The notes below the pieces were generated by a model. The model saw only the letters and a program-made list of their open reading frames with translations. It was not told the origin of the DNA and made no database searches. 6,401 nucleotides of DNA from JBBTXL01 sp038062295 (GTDB taxonomy: Bacteria; Patescibacteriota; Minisyncoccia; GWC2-36-17; WO2-46-25): assembly GCA_038062295.1 (NCBI GenBank), contig JBBTXL010000027.1, positions 1-6,401 of the forward strand, read 5' to 3'. Every line of letters starts with the position of its first letter. The first letter of the stretch is position 1. Both the position numbers and the translations under genes were made by a program. Shown here piece after piece: positions 1 to 4,693 of the stretch.

Positions 1-323
1 CCCGCAACAATGAGTAGCTTCATGCGGCCAATCTTATTCGCTTCTTTTATTAGTCGCCCGTCGGTAATAGGTGGAAATTCAAGTACCAGTAACTTAATGT
101 CTTCCAGGAACGGAAACGCGCGGTTCACCGAAAAACCGGACGATACTCTCCCCTTCACAAAACCATCGGCCGCAAGCTCGGCAAGCGGTTTTTTGACCAA
201 ACGCGTCGGGACGTCCAGGCGCGCGGCGATCGCCGGAACACGGAACGATTGTCCGCCGTTGTACACGAAAAATTTAATAAGTCGCGCCTTGATCTCCGAA
301 TTAAAAAATGTCTCAAATGTCAT
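1..323 (-). CDS. Winged helix-turn-helix protein, N-terminal part (cut by window edge)
   Basis: An open frame starts at ATG 323-321 and runs off the left edge after 107 complete codons. Residues 1-65 have the helix pattern of a winged helix-turn-helix: helix 1 (FNSEIKARLIKFFVYN), a helix-turn-helix around residues 28-53 (VPAIAARLDVPTRLVKKPL), then a wing (FVKGRVSSGFSVN). The following text, FPFLEDIKLLVLEFPP and then KIGRMKLLIVAG, resembles the linker and first strand of CPR proteins in which such a domain precedes a nucleotidyltransferase-like domain. That second domain lies outside the window, so a DNA-binding regulator or a toxin-antitoxin-like nucleotidyltransferase are both possible. The ATG has no Shine-Dalgarno sequence. 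The gene diverges from the membrane-protein gene that starts at 393. The frame and the winged-helix fold are fairly secure; the function is not. Confidence 0.72.
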   Translation of the reverse strand, partial: MTFETFFNSEIKARLIKFFVYNGGQSFRVPAIAARLDVPTRLVKKPLAELAADGFVKGRVSSGFSVNRAFPFLEDIKLLVLEFPPITDGRLIKEANKIGRMKLLIVA

Positions 324-337
324 ATTCTGCAGATATT

Positions 338-366
338 ATCGTATCAAGTTTTCATGCTTTATGCAA
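338..366 (-). promoter_or_regulatory. Possible promoter for the winged-helix gene
   Basis: On the minus strand TTGCAT (366-361) and TACGAT (343-338) are 17 bases apart. An overlapping GATAAT (340-335) is an alternative -10 box but at poorer spacing. Transcription would begin near 328-331, giving a leader of only about 5-8 nt before the ATG at 323. The -35 box matches the consensus at three of six positions, so this is a weak call supported mainly by spacing and placement. Confidence 0.3.
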
Positions 367-383
367 CCATATGAAAGTGGTAG

Positions 384-391
384 TATACAAT
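384..391 (+). promoter_or_regulatory. Possible -10 box touching the start codon of the 393 gene
   Basis: TATACAAT (384-391) contains TACAAT, five of six consensus bases, but ends one base before the ATG at 393 and has no recognisable -35 box 16-18 bases upstream. If it were a real -10 box, transcription would start inside the first codons, which does not fit the predicted start. It may be chance, or the true promoter may be further upstream in 324-383. The only Shine-Dalgarno-like text is a weak GTGGT at about 378-382. Confidence 0.15.
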
Positions 392-392
392 C

Positions 393-2072
393 ATGGAATC
401 CGCCGAAAACAGCACTGCGCCGACGGCCTCATACGATATTCGCGCGCGCGAGGTTATCCTCAAACAAAGCAAAAAAAGCGCGGGAACGGAAACATTCGTG
501 TATGAACCGGCAACGATAGACGAAGAACCGCTGGGAAATCTGTATATCCTTGGCTCTCTCAAGAATCGCCGGCAAGAACTTGATTTTCTTCCGAATTTGG
601 TCGCGTCCGCCGCAAAACGTGAGTTCTACAAGATAAACGGCGAGAGCGCCGAAGAGCGCTTTGCGGCATGCTGCAAGAACGCGAATGGTGTTTTCGCCGA
701 CATCGCGCAGACGCACGAGGGACTCGCACGTGATGTTGAGTTTTGCATCATGAACATTGCGGGAGAAATAATCCGTTTCTCGCGCACAGGGAGTGCCGCG
801 CTGTTTCTTTCCCGCGGCAGGCAGATAAGTGACCTGTCCGCTCACGCCGTGCGCGGCAAGAAAGACCGGTTCTTTTCAACGATCGTCTCCGGCCCCGTTG
901 CTTCGGGAGACCGGCTCATGGCAAGCACCAAAGAAATTCCCGACCTATTTTCCGATAAAGGCCTGCGCAAGCTCTTTACGCTGCGCCTGGACGAACAGGG
1001 AGAGGTCATCACCGGTCTGTACGAAAAGAATGGCCGAGAACTGAACGTGCCTGACCAGGCCGCCATCCTCCTTGAAATACGCACAAAAAAACCGCCCGGG
1101 ATCTCCGCATTCAAAGAACGTCTAACCGTAAAAAATGTTGTCCGGCTGCCCTCCGTCCGTATTCCTTTTTCTCCGGGTGCCTTGTTTGCCCCGGTCTTTC
1201 AACGCGTGTCTGTTGTGCGACAGCGCATCGCCTCTGTTCTTAACCCTACCGCGCTGCATGGCAACAGGTATCTTGTTGTATCGATTCTCTGCGGCGTCGC
1301 TGTTCTCTCCGGTATCGTCATACTCTACCGCCAAACATCTGCGCTTGGCGCCATTGCGGAAAAGATCGCACAAGCCGAAACACTCCCCGCAAACGAACGG
1401 GAAGCCGCACTGGCGCTCCTGACAAACGCGCACAACGAGCTTCTTACCCGCTCAACGCCGTTTTATCTCATACACCGCACGGTGACGCTCCAGGAACGCG
1501 CTGGACGCGATATCTCGCGGCTGAACGGTATCTATACCATACCCCCTGTGTTTATGAATGCTCTTCCGCTGAACACTGTCCGTTTTTTACCGCGCTTTAT
1601 TTTTGACGACGCTCAGTTCATATACATATTTGGCGAAGCGCCGCATCTGTTCTACCAAATTGAAAAAACATCGTGGCGCGGAATGTACGTACTACTCGCA
1701 CCGCTTGAAGGATTATTTGCGACCCAGCGGATGTTTGCCGCCGACAATATGTTTTACTTTGTGAACGACGAGCAAAAAACGGCATACGTATACGACCCGG
1801 CAGTGCGTGAGCTGCTCATGGTGCAAAAAACGCTCGCCAAAACACTCGGTACAGTATCGCGCCACAACGAGCGCGAAACCGACGATGCGCGCTGGACGCT
1901 TACCGATGGAAAGATCATAAAAACACAAAAACAAAAAAGCAACGAAACAAAAAAAGAGATATTTCTCCTGGGTAGTATACCGACCATAACAGACTTCACC
2001 GTCAGTCCCGATGGTAACGCGCTGTATCTGCTGACCGAGCGCGGGTATGTGTTTCTCAAGACAAAGGAGTAG
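393..2072 (+). CDS. Membrane-anchored degenerate PP2C-like protein with a beta-rich outer domain
   Basis: This 559-residue protein has three parts. Residues 35-230 resemble a PPM/PP2C phosphatase fold: a first strand pair (LGNLYILGSL), a helix with FYKINGESAEERF, the pair FSRTGSAALFLSRG where PP2Cs have GDSR, and SGDRLMASTKE where PP2Cs have GD...TDG. The metal-binding aspartates are absent (TDG is TKE at 179-181), so phosphatase activity is unlikely. Residues 293-312 form one hydrophobic membrane segment. It is preceded by arginine-rich sequence (RVSVVRQRI), which by the positive-inside rule puts the PP2C-like part in the cytoplasm and the C-terminus outside. After a helical stretch (314-375), residues 380-559 are rich in short beta strands; the last one (TDFTVSPDGNALYLL) looks like a beta-propeller blade. 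I recall similar uncharacterised proteins from CPR genomes; the role is unknown. A signal-relay or scaffold function is inference. The gene stands alone and ends at a bidirectional terminator. Confidence 0.85.
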   Translation: MESAENSTAPTASYDIRAREVILKQSKKSAGTETFVYEPATIDEEPLGNLYILGSLKNRRQELDFLPNLVASAAKREFYKINGESAEERFAACCKNANGVFADIAQTHEGLARDVEFCIMNIAGEIIRFSRTGSAALFLSRGRQISDLSAHAVRGKKDRFFSTIVSGPVASGDRLMASTKEIPDLFSDKGLRKLFTLRLDEQGEVITGLYEKNGRELNVPDQAAILLEIRTKKPPGISAFKERLTVKNVVRLPSVRIPFSPGALFAPVFQRVSVVRQRIASVLNPTALHGNRYLVVSILCGVAVLSGIVILYRQTSALGAIAEKIAQAETLPANEREAALALLTNAHNELLTRSTPFYLIHRTVTLQERAGRDISRLNGIYTIPPVFMNALPLNTVRFLPRFIFDDAQFIYIFGEAPHLFYQIEKTSWRGMYVLLAPLEGLFATQRMFAADNMFYFVNDEQKTAYVYDPAVRELLMVQKTLAKTLGTVSRHNERETDDARWTLTDGKIIKTQKQKSNETKKEIFLLGSIPTITDFTVSPDGNALYLLTERGYVFLKTKE

Positions 2073-2074
2073 AC

Positions 2075-2107
2075 AAACAAAACCCCGAGCATGTCGGGGT
2101 TTTGTTT
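2075..2107. terminator. Bidirectional intrinsic terminator between converging transcripts
   Basis: A perfect 14-bp inverted repeat (AAACAAAACCCCGA, 2075-2088; its complement, 2094-2107) closes a five-base loop, GCATG. The G+C core CCCCGA/TCGGGG is flanked by A tracts on the left and T tracts on the right, so each strand reads as a stem followed by U-rich RNA (TTTTGTTT). It lies 2 bases past the stop of the plus-strand gene and 13 bases past the stop of rplL on the minus strand, and so serves both. Confidence 0.93.
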
Positions 2108-2120
2108 ATTCTATGGAGCG

Positions 2121-2516
2121 TTATTTTATCTCTGCGGTCGCTCCGGCTTCTTCCAGTTTCTTTTTCATTTCTTCGGCATCCGCCTTGGACATACCTTCCT
2201 TTACCGTCTTGGGTGCTCCGTCAATAATATCTTTTGCCTCTTTCAAACCGAGACCGGTCAGCTCGCGAACCACCTTGATAGCCTGGATCTTCTGCGCACC
2301 GGCTGATTTCAATTCAACGGAGAATGCCGTTTTTTCTTCGGCCACAACCGCCTCTCCCCCGCTGCCCGCAACAGCAACCGGAGCAGCCGCTGAAACGCCG
2401 AAGTGCTCTTCCAGCGTCTTCACAAGCTCAACGAGCTCCATGGCACTCAATTTTTCCACTTCCTCGACGATTGTCCCGAACTTTGCCGAAACTTCTTTTT
2501 TTGCGTGTTCTGACAT
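2121..2516 (-). CDS. rplL: Large ribosomal subunit protein bL12 (L7/L12)
   Basis: This is the 131-residue stalk protein that recruits and stimulates translational GTPases (EF-Tu, EF-G, IF2, RF3) on the 50S subunit. The N-terminal dimerisation and uL10-binding helices occupy residues 14-40 (FGTIVEEVEKLSAMELVELV). An Ala/Gly/Val-rich hinge follows (about 42-60), then the conserved C-terminal domain (63-131) with IQAIKVVRELTGLGLKEAKD and the closing KKKLEEAGA helix. Length is near the usual 120-130. The start is ATG 2516-2514, giving the familiar N-terminus; the 19 bases before it (ACCAATAACAAAAATCGTT) show no Shine-Dalgarno sequence. It follows rplJ after 32 bases and is cotranscribed with it, with the palindrome at 2075-2107 as its terminator. 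I see no separate promoter. Confidence 0.98.
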   Translation of the reverse strand: MSEHAKKEVSAKFGTIVEEVEKLSAMELVELVKTLEEHFGVSAAAPVAVAGSGGEAVVAEEKTAFSVELKSAGAQKIQAIKVVRELTGLGLKEAKDIIDGAPKTVKEGMSKADAEEMKKKLEEAGATAEIK

Positions 2517-2548
2517 AACGATTTTTGTTATTGGTTATTTATTCTGCG

Positions 2549-3061
2549 TTAGCCCGCCGCTTGTTTTGTATCGGCTATCGCTTTGACCGCGTACACAACC
2601 TTTGCGATCGGCGCGTTCAGTTGCCGCAGTAATCCACTCACCAAGTCGTTCTTCGTAGACGCCTTCGCAAGCAGCGCGATGTCGGCAAGCGTCGCCGGCT
2701 TTTTCTCATATACGCCGCCGAACAACTTGAACGTTTCGTTCTCCTTTATCTTTGCGAACAGGGCAAGCGTGCGGGTCGCTGCAACCTCATCGCCCGATGC
2801 GATCGCAACACCAATGGTTCCCCGCGTTGCGGCAATATCAATGCCGTCCGTTCCGATATTTGCCTTGCCAAGCGCGATACCGAGCAAACTCTTTTTTACG
2901 ACCACATACTCGGTATCCGCCCCTTTCAGGCTTTTGCGCAACTCACGCATCTTTTCAACACTGATGTTGGTGGAATGGGTAAATAGGATAGCTTTTGCGC
3001 TTGCAAACTTCTTCTCCAGTTCCCCCAGTACCGTACCTTTCTTTTCTCGTGATAATGGCAT
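2549..3061 (-). CDS. rplJ: Large ribosomal subunit protein uL10
   Basis: This 170-residue protein anchors the bL12 dimers to 23S rRNA at the base of the stalk. The N-terminus MPLSREKKGTVLGELEKKF, the pattern FTHSTNISVEKMRELRKSL and YVVVKKSLLGIAL are typical of the RNA-binding domain. The C-terminal helix (about 130-165, NDLVSGLLRQLNAPIAK then VVYAVKAIAD) is where bL12 dimers dock. I chose ATG 3061-3059 because MPLSREKK is the usual family start. The frame stays open upstream to GTG 3127, which would add 22 residues (LNSYAHIVLAYNL...) unlike uL10. There is no Shine-Dalgarno sequence before the chosen ATG. The gene is preceded by about 275 nt of structured leader containing an L10-leader RNA and an attenuator, so its own product probably controls it. 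Confidence 0.97.
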   Translation of the reverse strand: MPLSREKKGTVLGELEKKFASAKAILFTHSTNISVEKMRELRKSLKGADTEYVVVKKSLLGIALGKANIGTDGIDIAATRGTIGVAIASGDEVAATRTLALFAKIKENETFKLFGGVYEKKPATLADIALLAKASTKNDLVSGLLRQLNAPIAKVVYAVKAIADTKQAAG

Positions 3062-3076
3062 GCCAATATTTTTTAA

Positions 3077-3082
3077 ATTATA
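3077..3082 (-). promoter_or_regulatory. Possible secondary -10 box close to rplJ
   Basis: A perfect TATAAT lies on the minus strand (3082-3077), 15 bases before the rplJ ATG, and would give a leader of about 8 nt. No good -35 box stands 16-18 bases upstream (the best is TTACGC), and the surrounding sequence is A+T-rich, so it may be chance. If active, it would make an rplJL transcript that escapes the attenuator. Confidence 0.22.
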
Positions 3083-3125
3083 AGCGAGCACAATGTGAGC
3101 GTAAGAATTTAGCACAACATTGAGC

Positions 3126-3164
3126 ACCCCCTTCTTTTCGCGCAGACGCGCAAAAGGAGGGGGT
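3126..3164. repeat. Long G+C-rich inverted repeat in the rplJ leader
   Basis: The arms ACCCCCTTCTTTT (3126-3138) and AAAAGGAGGGGGT (3152-3164) pair, then GCGC (3140-3143) pairs with GCGC (3148-3151) around a loop AGAC, with one bulged C at 3139. On the plus strand every arm position pairs (one G-U, T3133 with G3157); on the minus strand, the sense of the rplJ leader, that pair becomes a C-A mismatch. No U tract follows directly on either strand, so it is not a plain terminator. In the rplJ transcript its 3' arm carries AAGGGGG, the best Shine-Dalgarno-like sequence of the leader. Confidence 0.8.
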
Positions 3165-3226
3165 TAAGGTTTTCTTACTGAATGTTCCGCGCCATGTTGG
3201 CTTGAACATTCAGACAAAGCCCTTAA
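3164..3226 (-). other. Nested hairpin in the rplJ leader, downstream of the attenuator
   Basis: On the minus strand an outer stem TTAAGG/CCTTAA (3226-3221 with 3169-3164) encloses a perfect 10-bp stem CTGAATGTTC/GAACATTCAG (3213-3204 with 3187-3178), and within that a 4-bp stem GCCA/TGGC around ACA. The outer stem overlaps the end of the attenuator's U tract. It directly abuts the inverted repeat at 3126-3164. There is no poly-U, so termination is not indicated. It could be an RNA-processing site, a second protein-binding site or an mRNA stabiliser; the sequence does not tell which. Confidence 0.7.
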
Positions 3227-3249
3227 TAAAAAACGACCTTTACAGGCCG
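3225..3249 (-). terminator. Attenuator terminator in the rplJL leader
   Basis: On the minus strand CGGCCT (3249-3244) pairs with AGGTCG (3239-3234), one pair being G-U, around a GTAA tetraloop of GNRA type. It is followed at once by TTTTTTATT (3233-3225). This is an intrinsic terminator placed about 90 nt into the transcript and 170 nt before rplJ. Its first three bases (CGG, 3249-3247) are also the last three bases of the closing helix of the L10 leader, so the two structures compete for them. Confidence 0.82.
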
Positions 3250-3336
3250 TAGGTGAAAGTCAGAAACCGGTGTTTCTGTTCCCTCGAGAGGACTTCTGCC
3301 GCTTTGTTTACAGCGCGCCGCCTCTTGTCTACGGTG
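3247..3336 (-). promoter_or_regulatory. L10 leader: uL10-binding autoregulatory RNA
   Basis: The minus-strand RNA begins CACCGTAGACAAGAGG and ends CACCTACGG. CCGTAG (3334-3329) and CTACGG (3252-3247) form the closing helix. Inside, AGAGG (3325-3321) pairs with CCTCT (3291-3287), followed by the conserved-looking CGAGGG. A 7-bp hairpin CAGAAAC/GTTTCTG with loop ACCG occupies 3278-3261. This order (CCGTAGAC..AGG, CCT..CGAGG, hairpin, CTACGG) matches the L10-leader family known upstream of rplJ in many bacteria, where uL10, usually with bL12, binds and represses its own operon. The predicted transcription start lies at the first bases of this RNA, and the attenuator follows it directly. Confidence 0.9.
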
Positions 3337-3341
3337 CCACA

Positions 3342-3370
3342 AGCATATCAAATGGCCTTACAAAAGTCAA
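3342..3370 (-). promoter_or_regulatory. Promoter of the rplJL operon
   Basis: On the minus strand TTGACT (3370-3365, five of six consensus bases) and TATGCT (3347-3342, four of six) are separated by exactly 17 bases. The predicted start, near 3335-3338, coincides with the 5' end of the L10 leader, which independently supports the call. Its -35 box lies 9 bases from the -35 box of the divergent rpmE promoter. Confidence 0.8.
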
Positions 3371-3379
3371 TGGAAAAGC

Positions 3380-3408
3380 TTGCAATCACCCGCAATATGT
3401 AGTAGAAT
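3380..3408 (+). promoter_or_regulatory. Promoter of rpmE-prfA, predicting a leaderless transcript
   Basis: TTGCAA (3380-3385, four of six) and TAGAAT (3403-3408, five of six) are 17 bases apart. Transcription would start around 3414-3417, at or within about three bases of the rpmE ATG (3417), so the mRNA should be leaderless or nearly so. That agrees with the lack of any Shine-Dalgarno sequence before rpmE. Confidence 0.68.
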
Positions 3409-3416
3409 GCCACGGT

Positions 3417-3641
3417 ATGAAAAAAGACATTCATCCTGCATATTACACGGCAGCGGTGCGGTGCGCCTGCGGCAATGAGTTCAAAACCGGCTCAACGCTC
3501 AAGGAGATCGCCATTGAGATCTGCAACGCATGCCATCCGTTCTATACCGGCAAAGAAAAGATCGTGGACGCAGCCGGGCGCGTGGAGAAATTCAAGCGCA
3601 GAGTTGCCGGCGCTGTCGCCACAAAAACAAAACGGAAGTGA
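3417..3641 (+). CDS. rpmE: Large ribosomal subunit protein bL31
   Basis: This 74-residue protein sits at the 50S central protuberance and bridges the subunits. The N-terminus MKKDIHPAYY and the CNACHPFYTGKEKIVDAAGRVEKFKRR block are diagnostic. Cysteines at 16, 18, 36 and 39 make this the zinc-binding (C+) form. The basic tail (VATKTKRK) is usual. The frame is open upstream to 3270, but that part overlaps the divergent promoters and the L10 leader; ATG 3417 gives the canonical N-terminus and standard length. The stop TGA (3639-3641) overlaps the GTG start of prfA as GTGA, so the two genes form an operon. It is the only gene ending in TGA among the six whose stop codon lies in the window, and RF1, encoded next, does not read TGA. 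Confidence 0.97.
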   Translation: MKKDIHPAYYTAAVRCACGNEFKTGSTLKEIAIEICNACHPFYTGKEKIVDAAGRVEKFKRRVAGAVATKTKRK

Positions 3642-4684
3642 CGGAGCACGAGAAAATAGAGGCGCTCAACAATGAACTCGCTGCCATCCAACACCAGCTC
3701 GCTTCAGGCGAAGCTGGTTTTGCATTCACGGAGCGCAAAAAGCTCATGCAGCGGTACGCGGAGCTCCAGGAGATCGTCGTCGCCTGGGAAAAATTGCAGG
3801 CGCTTGAAAAAGAGATAACGGAGAACGAAACCCTGCTCAGGGAGGATGATATTCAGGTCCGGGCGCTTGCCGAAGAGGAATTGGCGCAACTGCATGCGGC
3901 ACGCATACGGCAAAAAGGGTCTATCCAAAACCTGTTGTTTCCCGACAAGCGCAGCGCGTGTAAAAGCATTGTCGTGGAGATCCGCGCGGGCGCGGGCGGC
4001 GACGAAGCGGCGTTGTTTGCCGGGGACCTTTTCCGCATGTACACCCGTTTTTCCCAAAACAAAGGATGGGTAACCACCGTGGTTGACTCAAACCAAACGC
4101 CGCATGGGGGGTTCAAAGAGATCGTATTTGAAATGCACGGGGGTGGCGTGTATTCCGACATGCATCACGAAAGCGGCGTTCACCGCGTGCAGCGCATTCC
4201 GGAAACGGAAAAACAAGGGAGGATCCACACGTCCACCGTTTCGGTTGCGGTCCTGCCGGAGGCAGAAGAAAGCGACATAGAATTGAACCCCGCCGACATC
4301 AAAATGGAAACCTACCGTTCGGGCGGCGCCGGCGGGCAAAACGTCAACAAGGTGGAAACGGCGGTGCGTTTGACCCATCTCCCGACGGGCGCTGTCGTTG
4401 CCTCGCAAAGCGAACGTTCCCAGGCGCAAAACCGCAGAAAAGCGCTCCAGATATTGCAGTCAAAGATCGCGCATATGCAAGAAGAAAAAAAGCAGCAGGA
4501 ACTCGGCAAACTGCGCAAGGAACAGATTGGAACCGCGGACCGGTCGGAAAAGATACGAACCTATAATTTTCCGCAGGACCGGGTCACCGACCACCGCGCA
4601 AAAATGAGCTGGCACAATATGGAAGGCATCATGAATGGCGACATCACGCAGATGATCGCCGACGTGAAAGCGAACGTACAATAA
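3638..4684 (+). CDS. prfA: Peptide chain release factor 1 (RF1)
   Basis: RF1 ends translation at UAA and UAG by hydrolysing peptidyl-tRNA in the ribosomal A site. The protein has 348 residues, slightly short of the usual 355-360. Residues 1-95 are the helical N-terminal domain. HHESGVHRVQRIPETEKQGRIH (from 176) contains the codon-recognition tripeptide P-E-T (188-190), the P-x-T type of RF1 and not the SPF of RF2. YRSGGAGGQNVNKVE (226-240) holds the catalytic GGQ (232-234), whose Gln is normally methylated by PrmC; no prmC is present nearby. RTYNFPQDRVTDHR (307-320) is the standard C-terminal signature. I chose GTG 3638, overlapping the rpmE stop as GTGA, because it gives the usual N-terminal helix; upstream codons are the rpmE sequence in another frame. 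Translation is probably coupled to rpmE. It converges on the next gene with only 9 bases between stops. Confidence 0.97.
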   Translation: MTEHEKIEALNNELAAIQHQLASGEAGFAFTERKKLMQRYAELQEIVVAWEKLQALEKEITENETLLREDDIQVRALAEEELAQLHAARIRQKGSIQNLLFPDKRSACKSIVVEIRAGAGGDEAALFAGDLFRMYTRFSQNKGWVTTVVDSNQTPHGGFKEIVFEMHGGGVYSDMHHESGVHRVQRIPETEKQGRIHTSTVSVAVLPEAEESDIELNPADIKMETYRSGGAGGQNVNKVETAVRLTHLPTGAVVASQSERSQAQNRRKALQILQSKIAHMQEEKKQQELGKLRKEQIGTADRSEKIRTYNFPQDRVTDHRAKMSWHNMEGIMNGDITQMIADVKANVQ

Positions 4685-4693
4685 CTGATCGTA

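Noticed and set aside
10..519. Plus-strand open frame of 169 codons over the start of the window
   Set aside because: Low-complexity Ser/Arg-rich translation without family features; it is antisense to the winged-helix gene and then overlaps the real gene at 393 in another frame.
2583..3083. Plus-strand open frame of 166 codons opposite rplJ
   Set aside because: It is the exact antisense of the conserved rplJ sequence, Phe/Ser-rich, and has no start signal.
3083..3117. Repeated TTGTGCT on the minus strand upstream of rplJ as a possible operator
   Set aside because: Seven-base matches about 20 bases apart in a short region are not convincing, and the flanking bases do not match.
3062..3127. 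uL10 with a 22-residue N-terminal extension from GTG 3127
   Set aside because: The extra residues do not resemble uL10, and the GTG is directly against the purine run with no spacing; MPLSREKK is the standard family start.
3270..3416. Upstream in-frame extension of rpmE by 49 codons
   Set aside because: It overlaps the L10 leader and both promoters on the other strand, contains no bL31-like residues, and bL31 has its canonical N-terminus at 3417.
3639..3656. UGA read as glycine (code 25, as in Gracilibacteria/Absconditabacteria), extending bL31 to the TAG at 3654-3656
   Set aside because: No in-frame TGA occurs inside any of the seven genes, glycine is always GGN, and G+C is near 50%; under code 25 internal TGA codons would be expected.
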